Assembly (NCBI RefSeq): GCF_028309625.1
Contig: NZ_JAQMHR010000001.1
Coordinates: 186,001 to 250,000 of the forward strand
Direction: 5' to 3'
Length of the DNA: 64,000 bases
Origin: Trichococcus sp. K1Tr
Lineage (GTDB): Bacteria > Bacillota > Bacilli > Lactobacillales > Aerococcaceae
In this document: piece by piece, positions 1 through 8,617 of the stretch
How the letters are laid out: the number at the start of each line of letters is the position of its first letter
Position numbering within the stretch: the stretch's first letter is position 1
The notes under the pieces: model-generated
What the model was told of the DNA's origin: nothing
Database searches by the model: none
The model's input: the letters and a program-made list of their open reading frames with translations, nothing else
Translations under genes and position numbers: made by a program

Positions 1-771
1 AAGCAAGACATCTCCAGCCTCGGTATCGATGACAGTCGCAGCCTGCGTACCGACCACATAATAATCCATATACATGCTGGATTGATATTCGAAGAAGACC
101 AACAGCAGATGGGCTTCGTCTGCAAATAGTTCATCATACTTTTCGTTCGCGAAGCTTTCCAAATCCTCCATCGAAGGATTCGTCGACCCGTTGATGTCAT
201 CCGTCAAGTACAGATAGGGTTGCACGCCGGTTTTTTCGTAGAAATGCCTCATCCCCGAGGTCAGCTCAGAGCGGTTCCCGATCCAACCGATCGTGTCTGT
301 GTAATAATCCGTTTCCGTGACCGAACCATCCGGAAGAGGCTCCCGTTCCACAGTCGAAAGGGTGATTTCGTTGTTCCCACCCGACCCGGAAAGGGAAGAT
401 CCCGAATTGAAAGAGAAAATCAAACCGAAAACAATAGCCAGAATGATCACAACCAATGCGATCGTACCGCAGCCTAAACCGCAGCCCGGAGCACCTCTGA
501 AACCGCCGCCGGAATAATTGGGACCGCCGGATGAGGGTCCTCTGATAATGGGTCCACTCCGGAAAATCGGACCGCTTGAACCGGAACGGGGGATATTAAA
601 CCCACCGCCTCCGAAAGATCCGCCCCGGCCTCCGCGACCGCTTTTACTGCCGCCGAAGGAACCGCCTCCAAAAGAACTGCCGCGACCACCACTGCTACGG
701 CCTCCGCCACCACGACTCCCGCCGAAAGAACCACCACCTCCCCGTGATCCGCCACCGCCTCCTCTTGCCAT
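1..771 (-). CDS. Gly/Ser-rich membrane protein, TPM-like extracellular domain (3' end beyond window)
   Basis: The frame is open from an ATG at 771 to base 1, 257 codons with no stop, so the C-terminus lies outside the window. An AAGGAGG ribosome binding site is 8 bases before the ATG. The first ~90 residues are extremely Gly/Ser/Arg-rich (GGGGSRGG-type runs, then SSGGPNYSGGG). One hydrophobic helix follows at about 105-120 (GTIALVVIILAIVFGLIF). The rest is a soluble domain with YLTDD, LLLVFFE and YVVGTQA segments that resembles TPM-fold proteins. I infer a membrane-anchored protein with a low-complexity N-terminus. Function is unknown. The G+C-rich low-complexity start reads as long false frames on both strands. 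Confidence 0.75.
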   Translation of the reverse strand, partial: MARGGGGGSRGGGGSFGGSRGGGGRSSGGRGSSFGGGSFGGSKSGRGGRGGSFGGGGFNIPRSGSSGPIFRSGPIIRGPSSGGPNYSGGGFRGAPGCGLGCGTIALVVIILAIVFGLIFSFNSGSSLSGSGGNNEITLSTVEREPLPDGSVTETDYYTDTIGWIGNRSELTSGMRHFYEKTGVQPYLYLTDDINGSTNPSMEDLESFANEKYDELFADEAHLLLVFFEYQSSMYMDYYVVGTQAATVIDTEAGDVLL

Positions 772-1048
772 ACATACACCTCCTTGAGTACTTATTCGCC
801 TCATCAAAGTCAATCTATCATAGTGCGTAAGCGCTGTCAATTTAAAGCCATTGGATAAATATGACAACACTTACAGCCCTCAGAAAAATCCATGTCAGAT
901 TTTCTGACGAATAATGTAACGATATCATCGACAAAATCAAAAAGAAACGGTAAGATATTCTTACATAGAGTCAACAAATTGTGTTAATTGTACGGCAAAC
1001 TGCATCAGGAACAACCTGTTGCGGGAAAATGCGGAAGGGGTGGGCCAA

Positions 1049-1603
1049 GTGAAGTTGACCGAAGGAACAGAAATAGACGATTTTTTATTTTTGACGAAGA
1101 ATGGGAATTGTGAAAGTTTCCGATCTCAGCTGAAACGTGATTTCACTGCGGTGATTTTCCTGAGACATCTGGGCTGCGGCATGAGTCAGTTGGACATGCT
1201 GAAATACCGGGATGCCTATCATTTCCTCAAAGATCAGGGGATCGAGATCATGATGGTGATACAAGGTGCAGAAGCCGCTGTTTCCGAAAGAACAGCAAAA
1301 ATGAAAATCCCATATACCGTCATAGCAGATCCTGACCAGTCCTTGTATGAACACTTTGATATCCCTTCATCGGATTCGATGCGCAATCTTGTTTACGGCG
1401 TCTCCGAAGAAAAACTGCTGGAATTCGAATACTATGGGATCGAATGTCAACGTTTTGAGGGGAATGAACTGCAACTGCAAGCGACAATCGTTGTCGATAG
1501 AAAAGGGCAAGTGGTTTTAAGCCATTACTCCGAAAACATAAGCGACGTGCCATCTCCATCAGAATTGTACCAAATGCTGCAGGCTGTGCCTGTAAGAAGC
1601 TGA
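1049..1603 (+). CDS. Peroxiredoxin-like (AhpC/TSA superfamily) protein
   Basis: A 184-residue thioredoxin-fold protein. FLRHLGCGMSQ sits where the peroxidatic-cysteine segment of AhpC/TSA and PRXL2-type redoxins lies, followed by a beta-strand/helix pattern (IEIMMVIQGAE) and the cis-Pro-like KIPYTVIADPDQ segment. Only one cysteine is present in the CxxC position (GCGMS), so any activity would be 1-Cys, or the site is degenerate. A second Cys (GIECQ) lies about 95 residues on. I chose GTG 1049 because AGGGGTG precedes it by 6 bases; an in-frame TTG at 1019 is the alternative. A terminator follows. Substrate is unknown. Confidence 0.7.
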   Translation: MKLTEGTEIDDFLFLTKNGNCESFRSQLKRDFTAVIFLRHLGCGMSQLDMLKYRDAYHFLKDQGIEIMMVIQGAEAAVSERTAKMKIPYTVIADPDQSLYEHFDIPSSDSMRNLVYGVSEEKLLEFEYYGIECQRFEGNELQLQATIVVDRKGQVVLSHYSENISDVPSPSELYQMLQAVPVRS

Positions 1604-1616
1604 AAATAATAAACAG

Positions 1617-1667
1617 AAGCGAATGCGACCATTTCCCTGGAGAAGGAAAGGGCACATCCGCTTTTTT
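1617..1667 (+). terminator. Terminator after the peroxiredoxin-like gene
   Basis: An interrupted stem (AGCG-ATG-CG with CA-CAT-CGCT) begins shortly after the stop codon at 1603 and is followed by a T tract (GCTTTTTTATT). It is imperfect but well placed. Confidence 0.55.
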
Positions 1668-1775
1668 ATTGTCTAACCTCCAAACGCTATCATTCGTCCA
1701 ATCAGCTCCCAAGGTGGTAATATATAGGTGTAAACGACACTGGTAGCCTGTCTGGAGCGAGGAGTGGATGGTACT

Positions 1776-2159
1776 ATGAAAAACGTAACAGTCAACAGAT
1801 TGAAATTGGAGCAATTTTTGCTGGTTCTGAAAGAAAGGGTGGCTCCGGAATACAAGAGTCAAACGGAACAAGATATCCTGACCTTCATGGAAGAAATCGT
1901 AACCGAGCAAAGAAAAAACGTGAATTATGATGATTTGATCAGGAAGGTTCAGTCCTGTTCAGGTTGTAATCGTGCTTATCTGGAAGCTGGGCTCGACATC
2001 CGTATGAACAAATTTCCCCATGGCTCTTTAGCCGAACTGGTCCTCAACAGCGTGGATACGGATGATTATCTCACATTGCTGGAAATCGAAAATCCTACTG
2101 CTTCAGATTTGGAATTTCTTGAGGAAGTCAAAGAAAAGCTTTTTGCGTATTTCGATTGA
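1776..2159 (+). CDS. Conserved hypothetical protein
   Basis: A 127-residue acidic, mostly helical soluble protein that I do not recognise. It carries a central CSGC pair (VQSCSGCNRAYLEAG) and a highly acidic C-terminal half. No signal peptide or membrane segment is visible. The start is uncertain: ATG 1776 has GAGGAG 11 bases upstream, while GTG 1764 has GGAG 6 bases upstream and would add four residues. It stands alone between the peroxiredoxin-like gene and the dif region and points toward dif. Confidence 0.6.
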   Translation: MKNVTVNRLKLEQFLLVLKERVAPEYKSQTEQDILTFMEEIVTEQRKNVNYDDLIRKVQSCSGCNRAYLEAGLDIRMNKFPHGSLAELVLNSVDTDDYLTLLEIENPTASDLEFLEEVKEKLFAYFD

Positions 2160-2183
2160 CAACTATACTATAATGTTTGTTCA

Positions 2184-2238
2184 GGCTTATCTGTGATTCG
2201 GGCGGGATTTTATCCCGTTCGTGCAGCCCAGATAAGCC
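2184..2238. repeat. Two-stem inverted-repeat structure
   Basis: An outer perfect 10-bp stem (GGCTTATCTG at 2184-2193 with CAGATAAGCC at 2229-2238) encloses an inner 10-bp hairpin (2199-2208 with 2212-2221, including G-T pairs) with a 3-base loop. It starts 25 bases after the stop of the upstream gene. No long T tract follows, so a classical terminator is not obvious. It may be a 3'-UTR or small-RNA structure. Confidence 0.6.
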
Positions 2239-2370
2239 GATTTGTATTTCAGGCCCATACTAAGACCCGTTCGTTATATGGAAGCTCCCATTACTCAAGC
2301 CAAATGATCCAAATACCAGTGCAAACCTTCCTGTGCCTTAAGATTCCTTCAATCGCGGCTCAATAACTTC

Positions 2371-2537
2371 AATCAGCTGGCCCTTCAACAATAATTATCT
2401 GCTGCGGCCTGATTATGTTCATGTCAATCTAATCCATAAATGCTTGTAATGGCTGACTGTCCAGCTGATTATTTTGTTGGATTGCCGGCATTTATGGCTT
2501 GATTACCCCTGAAGCAACGAATCCAACGGATGAACAT
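2371..2537. repeat. Interleaved inverted repeats near dif
   Basis: Three arm pairs are visible: AATCAGCTGG 2371-2380 with CCAGCTGATT 2461-2470; ATGTTCAT 2415-2422 with ATGAACAT 2530-2537; CCATAAATGC 2434-2443 with GCATTTATGG 2488-2497. The last two are nested in each other and the first overlaps them. The pattern could be a decayed MITE or a structured non-coding element. No terminal repeat pair with a target duplication was identified. Confidence 0.5.
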
Positions 2538-2661
2538 GAAAAATAATGTTTTTGTTGCCAATAATTATCAATAGATAACCTGAGGCGATTTTGGACCTAT
2601 AAAAACCTGAAAAACGGGGGGTTAAGACCGCATCAGATCGTATCCGGGAAAATCCTATATT

Positions 2662-2693
<32 letters not shown>

Positions 2694-2747
2694 AATATAA
2701 AAGTGATAAGAAACAGCAATAATCAAATTCATCCTGATCACACCGCA

Positions 2748-2795
2748 TAAAAATAGCAAAATTGCGAAATGATCATTCTTATCGCAATTTTGCTA
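2748..2795 (-). terminator. Terminator of coaBC
   Basis: A perfect 14-bp inverted repeat (TAGCAAAATTGCGA 2754-2767, TCGCAATTTTGCTA 2782-2795) is followed on the minus strand by a T-rich tract. It lies 29 bases beyond the coaBC stop. Confidence 0.85.
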
Positions 2796-2823
2796 CATTA
2801 TGTTAATTATTCGTTATTTTAAC

Positions 2824-4044
2824 TTATTCCGTGCCAACTTCATCATGCATCGAATCAATCGCTGCATACAAGATTTCTTCCGCAATCAAATCTTTTGACC
2901 GCACCGAAATTTGGATCGGTTCTTTATCCGCTTGGTAAATGATCACTTCGTTTGTATCTTTGTTGAATCCTGCATATTCTTTTGAAACGTCGTTCGCTAC
3001 GATCATGTCCGCGTTTTTGCGTTTCAGCTTGTCCAGCGCATAATGTTCGACTTCATGCGTTTCAGCCGCAAAACCGATCAAAAATTGACCCGTTTTTCTT
3101 TTCCCGAGTTCAGCTAGGATATCCATGGTTTTCTCCAAAACCAACGTCAAATCCTCGTTCGTTTTCTTGATTTTGACTGACGCTTGCGTTTTGGGCCTGT
3201 AATCTGATACAGCAGCTGCCATGATGACCATGTCGATATTGTGAAATTTATCTAAAACTGCCGTTGCCATTTCTTCGGACGATTGTACGGATATTGGTTC
3301 GACCCCAAACGGAATCGGCAACAGATTCGTTGCGGTTACCAATGTCACTTCAGCGCCTAAGTCACGGGCGGCTTTCGCCAAACTGTAGCCCATTTTGCCG
3401 GAAGAATCATTGGTGATGAATCTGACCGGGTCTATGCGCTCTTTTGTTCCTCCCGCTGTGATGAGCACCTTTTTGCCTTTCAAAGGCAGTTCTTTGGCGT
3501 TATTCAGAACGACTAGCTGCGCTGCCTCCACAATTTTATCCGGTTCAGGCATGCGCCCTTTGCCTTCATATCCTTCAGCCAAAAAGCCTGTGTCAGGTTC
3601 CATGATTTCATAGCCGTAACTTTTCAGAGCTTCCATATTCCGGACTGTAGCCGGATTCTCCAGCATATGCTGGTTCATGGCTGGCACGATCAGCCGTGGA
3701 GCCGTCGTAGCCAATAGCGCTGTCGACACAAAATCATCGGCAATGCCGTTCGCCATTTTGGCGATGATGTTTGCTGTTGCCGGCGCTACGACGGCAAGCT
3801 CAGTCCAATCCGCCAAATGGATATGGCTGACGAACTGTGCATCTTTTTCATCGAATGTGTCTGTGTAGACGTCGTGCTTGCTCAATACCTGGAATGTCAA
3901 CGGCGTGACGAATTCCTGGGCCGAAGCGGTCATCGCGACTTTAACTTCGGCGCCCGCTTTGATGAATTTTCTGACGAGATCGGCTGCTTTATAGACTGCA
4001 ATGCCGCCCGTTACATAGATGGTTACTTTCTTGTTTGTTAACAA
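2824..4044 (-). CDS. coaBC: Bifunctional phosphopantothenoylcysteine decarboxylase / phosphopantothenate-cysteine ligase
   Basis: This 406-residue protein catalyses two steps of coenzyme A synthesis: joining cysteine to 4'-phosphopantothenate (CoaB) and decarboxylating the product (CoaC). The N-terminal flavoprotein half shows TGGIAVYKAADL, the SHIHLADW segment with the catalytic His, and the PAMNQHM substrate-clamp motif. The C-terminal Rossmann-type ligase half starts near residue 187 (VLITAGGTKERIDPVRFITN) and includes AAAVSDYRP. The size is that of normal fused CoaBC. The start is TTG at 4044, 24 bases after the stop of the upstream PPK2 gene, so the two are probably co-transcribed. A strong terminator follows. 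Confidence 0.95.
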   Translation of the reverse strand: MLTNKKVTIYVTGGIAVYKAADLVRKFIKAGAEVKVAMTASAQEFVTPLTFQVLSKHDVYTDTFDEKDAQFVSHIHLADWTELAVVAPATANIIAKMANGIADDFVSTALLATTAPRLIVPAMNQHMLENPATVRNMEALKSYGYEIMEPDTGFLAEGYEGKGRMPEPDKIVEAAQLVVLNNAKELPLKGKKVLITAGGTKERIDPVRFITNDSSGKMGYSLAKAARDLGAEVTLVTATNLLPIPFGVEPISVQSSEEMATAVLDKFHNIDMVIMAAAVSDYRPKTQASVKIKKTNEDLTLVLEKTMDILAELGKRKTGQFLIGFAAETHEVEHYALDKLKRKNADMIVANDVSKEYAGFNKDTNEVIIYQADKEPIQISVRSKDLIAEEILYAAIDSMHDEVGTE

Positions 4045-4068
4045 ATTATACGCCCCGCTTACATTCGA

Positions 4069-5547
4069 CTATTTTCCTTGCTTGTTGCCCTCTTGGCTAG
4101 CGATGAAGGCTCTTGCCCGGCTGATGAATTCTTTCAGCACTTTGATCCGGGCATATTCTTTTTGGGTCCCTTCGACAATGATCCACGGAGCATCTTTCGT
4201 GTCCGTCCTAGCGACCATTTCGTTCATTGCTTTTTCGTATTGCTCGAATTTTTCGTGGTTTCGCCAATCCTCGTCGGTCAGCTTGTGATTCTTCTCCGGG
4301 TCGTTTTCCCGGTCTTTGAAGCGTCGTTTTTGCTCTTCTTTGTCGATCACAATCAGGAATTTAATGATCAACAAGCCATCATGGACCAAGTTGTGTTCCA
4401 TTTCATTGATTTCATCATAGGCAGCGGCCCAGCGGTGCTCTGGCGTGAAACCTTCCACCCGTTCAACCAATACGCGGCCGTACCAGCTTCTGTCATAAAT
4501 GGTCATCTTTCCTTTTACCGGGAAAGTCTGATAGAAGCGCCAAAGATAGTTATACCGGCTCTCGTTTTCCGTAGGTGCGGCTGTCGTGGCGACATCATAA
4601 CTGCGGGGATCGATCAACCTTGTCAATCTGCTGATTGCGCCACCCTTGCCGGCTGCATCCGTCCCTTCGAACACAAGGATACACGGGATCTTTTTCAGCC
4701 ACATTTCGTAGACCAATTCACCCGCTTCTTCCTGCAGTTTCGCTAGCTGCGCTTCATACTCTTCTTCCGTTATGGAAGCTTTCAAATCGATTTTAGCCAG
4801 TGGCTTTTCCTTCAGGCCGGAACGTATCGGCGCCGGTGGTTTCTTTTCAGTTTGCTCGAGGTGGCTCTTCAAAGTGCTGCTCGCGATGCTTATCGCTTCT
4901 CGGGAAGCGTCTTTCAGATCCTCTGAAGAAATCACGTGCCACGGAGATGACTCGAAATTTGTCATTTCCAAAATTTTGTCGAAGTGTTTCAAATATTTAG
5001 TGTATTTTTTAAGTTGTTTTTCATCGTCTTTCGTGATGAGGAATTCTCTGTACGGATCTTCTTTCAGTTTCGCAATCCGTTTTTCCATCGTGTTTTCCGA
5101 GTGGTGAAGAAACAGTTTCAGGACAATTGTGTTGTCGGCAACCAGCATCCGCTCCAGAAAACTGATATAGCCGAGGTGATGTTCCAGGCGTTCATCCTTC
5201 ACTTTCAGATCGTTCATAAGTTCAGAATAGAAACTCCGATCAAAAAAAGCAATCCTTCCTTTTCCGGGCAAATCCCGTGCGAAGCGCCACAAAAACGGAC
5301 GCTCTGCATAATCGTCCAAGGCATCATCGAAGACGCTTACTTCGAAAAAACGCGGGTCCAATTCCCTCGTCAGATCCTTCAATATATGCCCTTTACCTGA
5401 GGATTCCCAGCCGTCGACGATGATCAGCATGGATGAATCGCTATCGACCAGTTTTCTTTGCAAAGCGGCCAATTCACTGCCGAGTTCGGACCTTTTTGTG
5501 CCGGATAATGTCGTGTTTTTTTTGTCAAAATCGAAATCTTTTAACAT
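4069..5547 (-). CDS. pap: Polyphosphate:AMP phosphotransferase, two-domain PPK2
   Basis: A 492-residue protein with two tandem PPK2 (thymidylate-kinase-like) domains. Domain 1 has Walker A DGWESSGKG (about 45-52), WRFARDLPGKG and a lid segment FFDRSFYSE. Domain 2 has EGTDAAGKGG (about 295-303), YLWRFYQTFPVKG and IYDRSWYGRVLVERVEGF. Class II PPK2 enzymes of this length phosphorylate AMP to ADP with polyphosphate, and the C-terminal domain is generally the active one. Domain 2 here matches the canonical motifs better than domain 1. It precedes coaBC by 24 bases in the same direction. Assignment as PAP rather than another PPK2 rests on the double-domain architecture. Confidence 0.88.
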   Translation of the reverse strand: MLKDFDFDKKNTTLSGTKRSELGSELAALQRKLVDSDSSMLIIVDGWESSGKGHILKDLTRELDPRFFEVSVFDDALDDYAERPFLWRFARDLPGKGRIAFFDRSFYSELMNDLKVKDERLEHHLGYISFLERMLVADNTIVLKLFLHHSENTMEKRIAKLKEDPYREFLITKDDEKQLKKYTKYLKHFDKILEMTNFESSPWHVISSEDLKDASREAISIASSTLKSHLEQTEKKPPAPIRSGLKEKPLAKIDLKASITEEEYEAQLAKLQEEAGELVYEMWLKKIPCILVFEGTDAAGKGGAISRLTRLIDPRSYDVATTAAPTENESRYNYLWRFYQTFPVKGKMTIYDRSWYGRVLVERVEGFTPEHRWAAAYDEINEMEHNLVHDGLLIIKFLIVIDKEEQKRRFKDRENDPEKNHKLTDEDWRNHEKFEQYEKAMNEMVARTDTKDAPWIIVEGTQKEYARIKVLKEFISRARAFIASQEGNKQGK

Positions 5548-5652
5548 ACGCTACGCCACCTTTTCTGCTTTTCACTATTTTATCACAAAACAGACTGATG
5601 CAAAGGGATACGGATTAGCTGCCGATTAAAGCAAAGGTTCTGAAGGTAATAA

Positions 5653-6069
5653 TTATTCTGCGTACGGGACAACTTCCAGCGTGATGTGATTATAGTCGCC
5701 GATGATTTTTGAAACAGGACAGCGTTTGTGGGCTGATTGCGCAAGTTTCTCGACATCTGCCAACTCCATGCCTTCGACCGAAATAAACGCCTTCAAATCG
5801 AAATAAAAACCTTTTCCGTCTTCTTCCCTGCAGAAATCGACATGGACCTCCGCTTTGCTTCTCGCCTCGGCTTTCCTCGCTTTAAGCAAAGACTCTATTG
5901 TAGCATTCAAGCAAGTAGACCATGATAATCCGAATAATTGTTCCGGATTGAAGCCGGCTAAATCCTTCAACGGGTCTGAAGTTTGCAAGGATTCCCCATC
6001 CGAAACAGATACGGTCCCGTTCAATCCCTCATCATTGATGATTTCCGTATGATATAACGATTTGTTCAT
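5653..6069 (-). CDS. OsmC/Ohr-family peroxidase
   Basis: A 138-residue OsmC-fold protein. The two family cysteines are both visible: GLSWSTCLNATIESLL in the central helix and HKRCPVSKIIG near the C-terminus. Together they give the thiol peroxidase site for organic hydroperoxides. NPEQLFGLSWSTC is typical of the Ohr/OsmC helix start. I placed the start at ATG 6069 (MNKSLYHTEI) because AAAGGGGA precedes it; an upstream in-frame ATG at 6135 lacks a binding site. It is a monocistronic-looking gene beside nrdH, in a small thiol-redox neighbourhood. Confidence 0.85.
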   Translation of the reverse strand: MNKSLYHTEIINDEGLNGTVSVSDGESLQTSDPLKDLAGFNPEQLFGLSWSTCLNATIESLLKARKAEARSKAEVHVDFCREEDGKGFYFDLKAFISVEGMELADVEKLAQSAHKRCPVSKIIGDYNHITLEVVPYAE

Positions 6070-6150
6070 TTTTAAAAAGTCCCCTTTCCAGTCACAAAAA
6101 TTGTTGCTGCTTTCCTCTATCTTAACATGATTCACCGCATTTGGCTGAAA

Positions 6151-6192
6151 AAAAACAGCACCGGATATCCCCTAAAGGGAAATCTGGTGCTG
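6151..6192 (-). terminator. Terminator of nrdH
   Basis: A near-perfect 16-bp stem (6156-6171 with 6177-6192, CAGCACC/GGTGCTG ends) is followed on the minus strand by a run of T. It lies 16 bases past the nrdH stop. Confidence 0.85.
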
Positions 6193-6207
6193 TCGGATGT
6201 TGCGTGA

Positions 6208-6447
6208 TTAAGCGGTGATCAACTGTTCAAGCAAATCGGGTCTGAAGCCGAAAAACGGCTCCACGCCATCAAAGACGACTACAGGCAAAGATTGGAAACC
6301 CAACTCTTTGACTTCCGCTAGGGCCACTTCGGATTCCTGGATGTCTTTGATTTCATAACGGATGCTGTTATCATCCAAAAATTTCTTTGTGAAATTGCAC
6401 TGCATGCAATTCGGTTTCGTATATACTGTGACATTCTTGTTAGACAT
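6208..6447 (-). CDS. nrdH: Glutaredoxin-like protein NrdH
   Basis: A 79-residue thioredoxin-fold redoxin with the CMQC active site near residue 14 (TKPNCMQCNFTKKFLDD) and the C-terminal FGFRPDLLEQL typical of NrdH. NrdH proteins reduce class Ib ribonucleotide reductase and are themselves reduced by thioredoxin reductase. No nrdI/nrdE/nrdF genes are nearby, so the gene is detached from its usual operon. ATG 6447 is preferred because GGGGGAAA lies upstream; an ATG five codons earlier is less well placed. Confidence 0.87.
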   Translation of the reverse strand: MSNKNVTVYTKPNCMQCNFTKKFLDDNSIRYEIKDIQESEVALAEVKELGFQSLPVVVFDGVEPFFGFRPDLLEQLITA

Positions 6448-6567
6448 AATAGTTTCCCCCATTGGTTATCCGATAAGAATTTTCTTTTCGAATAAAGCTT
6501 ATGGATACATCATACAGTATTATTTTGTAAAAAACAAACCATATATAGTGATTCGGAACGTGAATAA

Positions 6568-7221
6568 TCAGTCCAGATCGATGGAAAGTTCCTGAGCAGC
6601 TGCGGAAGCTTTAAGTTTTTCATAGATAAAATTCATGCTTGGCGGGAAGAAAAGCATGCTGAGGATGGTCCCTTCACGCACAGTGATGGCCGTGTCAGTT
6701 GAGAATGCGATCAGCAATGCGGATGCGATCAACAGCACGTCGACCATTTGGCGAACTTTCCCGAAGTTAAGGCCAAAACGATTACTGAAGGCCATACAAG
6801 CGCCCTCCAACGGCATATTGATGTAATTCAAAGCCATCATCGATCCGACACCGATTGCGGCTATGATGCCCCCTAAAATGACCATCGCAATCTTCACCCA
6901 GTATTGATCGATCGCTACGCCGGAAAATACCGTATAAAGCATCAGGTTCATCACTTGGCCGAGGATCAATGTGACAGGAATCTGAAACAATTGTCTGAGC
7001 GAAAAATCTTTTTTCATTAATAGCCATTGGATCACGACACATATGACATTCAGGATGATTGCCAGCGTTCCGATTTTGATGCCGGAAAGTTGGTTGATGC
7101 TCATGTTAAGGGCTTCGTAGGCACCCACGCCCACGTTGGCTTTCACCGTGATGCTCGCACCGATAGCGGTTATGATGACCGCAACGATGACCAATAACAT
7201 GTTTTTTAAATGTTTCGTCAT
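6568..7221 (-). CDS. YczE/YitT-like integral membrane protein
   Basis: A 217-residue hydrophobic protein with about five membrane segments (residues ~8-28, 48-70, 78-100, 108-132, 158-178). It shows the family's NVGVGAYEALNMSINQLSGIKIGT segment near the N-terminus, the NMPLEGACMAFSNRFGLNFGKVRQMVDV loop and the C-terminal GTILSMLFFPPSMNFI segment. The family (YczE/YyaS) has no established transport substrate. AGGTG precedes ATG 7221. It follows pyrC on the same strand but a terminator separates them. Confidence 0.75.
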   Translation of the reverse strand: MTKHLKNMLLVIVAVIITAIGASITVKANVGVGAYEALNMSINQLSGIKIGTLAIILNVICVVIQWLLMKKDFSLRQLFQIPVTLILGQVMNLMLYTVFSGVAIDQYWVKIAMVILGGIIAAIGVGSMMALNYINMPLEGACMAFSNRFGLNFGKVRQMVDVLLIASALLIAFSTDTAITVREGTILSMLFFPPSMNFIYEKLKASAAAQELSIDLD

Positions 7222-7264
7222 TTTTTCACCTATCCATTCATTATTCTGCTAAGTCATTATAAAG

Positions 7265-7296
7265 AAATAAGCAACGAATTGCAATTCGTTGCTTAC
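7265..7296 (-). terminator. Terminator of the pyrBC operon
   Basis: A palindrome (AAGCAACGAATT 7269-7280, AATTCGTTGCTT 7283-7294) lies 17 bases past the pyrC stop. On the minus strand it is followed by ATTTCTTTAT. Confidence 0.75.
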
Positions 7297-7310
7297 TCCG
7301 GATCTTCTAT

Positions 7311-8588
7311 TTATTTTGAGTAGACGACTTTTCCGTCCACTAGTGTATAAAGCGTTTCGCCTTTTACTTTCCAGCCGGTGAATGGTGTATTTGTCGCTTT
7401 CGAAAGGAAGTCTTCGCTGCGGATTTCGTATTCGTTGGCCAAGTCGAAGATGGCGATGTCCGCTTGGGAGCCAATATCCAGTGTTCCTGACTCCATACCG
7501 AACAATGCTGCTGGCTTGATGGTCATCCAATCAACCAGTTGTTTCAAGGTGAAGACGCCGCCTAAGACGAAGTTGGAATACATCAGTTGGAAAGCAGTCT
7601 CGATGCCGACGATGCCGAATGGAGCGCCGACCATACCGCCTTGTTTCTCTTCTTCGCCGTGCGGTGCATGATCAGTTGCGATGCAGTCGATTGTGCCATC
7701 CAACAAACCTTCGATCAAGGCTGCACGGTCTTCAGCGCCGCGCAACGGCGGATTCATTTTGTAGATGGCAGTATCCGTTGGGATCGAACCATCGATCAGG
7801 ATCAGGTGATGCGGTGCTACTTCGGCAGTGACATGGATCCCAGCGCGTTTGGCATCACGGATGACGCGCACGCTCTCTTTCGTGGAAACATGGCAGACAT
7901 GGTAATGACAGCCTGTCGCTTCCGCCAAAAGCACGTCGCGGGCGATTTGGGTCGATTCCGTCACACTCAAGATGCCCGGCAGATCCAATTCGTCGGAACG
8001 GGTGCCTTTATGCATCACGCCTCCGAACAACAGCGAATCGTCTTCTGTATGCGCAACAAGAGCGACATTATTCTTTGCGGCTTCCTTCATCGCCAAATAC
8101 ATCGTTCCAGCTGTTTGGACACCTACACCATCGTTAGTGAAAGCGAAAGCGCCGGCTTCCAATAATTGCTTCTGATCGGTCAGGACATCACTGCGCAAGT
8201 TCTCGGTGATGGGCGCGTACTGCTTGACTTTGATGATGGCTGTGTCTTTGATCAGCTGTTGGATTGCAGCGAATTTATCTGCTGTGTCCGGAACTGGATT
8301 CAGGTTCGGCATCGCGCAGACAGTTGTGAAACCTCCGCGAGCAGCTGCTTGTGTTCCTGTTTCAATTGTCTCTTTATAGGTGAATCCTGGCTCGCGCAAA
8401 TGTACGTGCACGTCGATCAATCCTGGAGTGACCAAACCACCCTTGGCATCGATGACTGTCGCATCCTTAGCCGTTCCTTGCAGATCCTGGCCGATTGCGG
8501 CAATTTTATCGTCTTTCACATATATCTCTACAGGAATAAGTTCCTCTTTTTGACCCAACATTTTCGCATTTTTTATCCAAACTGACAT
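7311..8588 (-). CDS. pyrC: Dihydroorotase
   Basis: A 425-residue amidohydrolase that cyclises N-carbamoyl-aspartate to dihydroorotate, the third step of UMP synthesis. Visible motifs are the metal-binding DVHVHLREPG (61-68), GFTTVCAMPNLNP, HVCHVSTKES with a metal-ligand His, and ATDHAPH near residue 305 with the metal-binding Asp. It is the class I, zinc-type enzyme of Gram-positives. GGAGGG lies just before ATG 8588; an in-frame extension upstream has no family similarity. It starts 29 bases after the pyrB stop and shares the pyrB leader. It is separated by about 10 kb from the other pyr genes. Confidence 0.96.
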   Translation of the reverse strand: MSVWIKNAKMLGQKEELIPVEIYVKDDKIAAIGQDLQGTAKDATVIDAKGGLVTPGLIDVHVHLREPGFTYKETIETGTQAAARGGFTTVCAMPNLNPVPDTADKFAAIQQLIKDTAIIKVKQYAPITENLRSDVLTDQKQLLEAGAFAFTNDGVGVQTAGTMYLAMKEAAKNNVALVAHTEDDSLLFGGVMHKGTRSDELDLPGILSVTESTQIARDVLLAEATGCHYHVCHVSTKESVRVIRDAKRAGIHVTAEVAPHHLILIDGSIPTDTAIYKMNPPLRGAEDRAALIEGLLDGTIDCIATDHAPHGEEEKQGGMVGAPFGIVGIETAFQLMYSNFVLGGVFTLKQLVDWMTIKPAALFGMESGTLDIGSQADIAIFDLANEYEIRSEDFLSKATNTPFTGWKVKGETLYTLVDGKVVYSK

Positions 8589-8617
8589 GTTATCCCTCCA
8601 CTGGTGAATTGTTATTG

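Noticed and set aside
474-779. 101-codon minus-strand frame rich in Ala and Val
   Set aside because: It is a frame shadow of the Gly/Ser-rich gene that starts at 771 with a proper AAGGAGG and stays open to the window edge.
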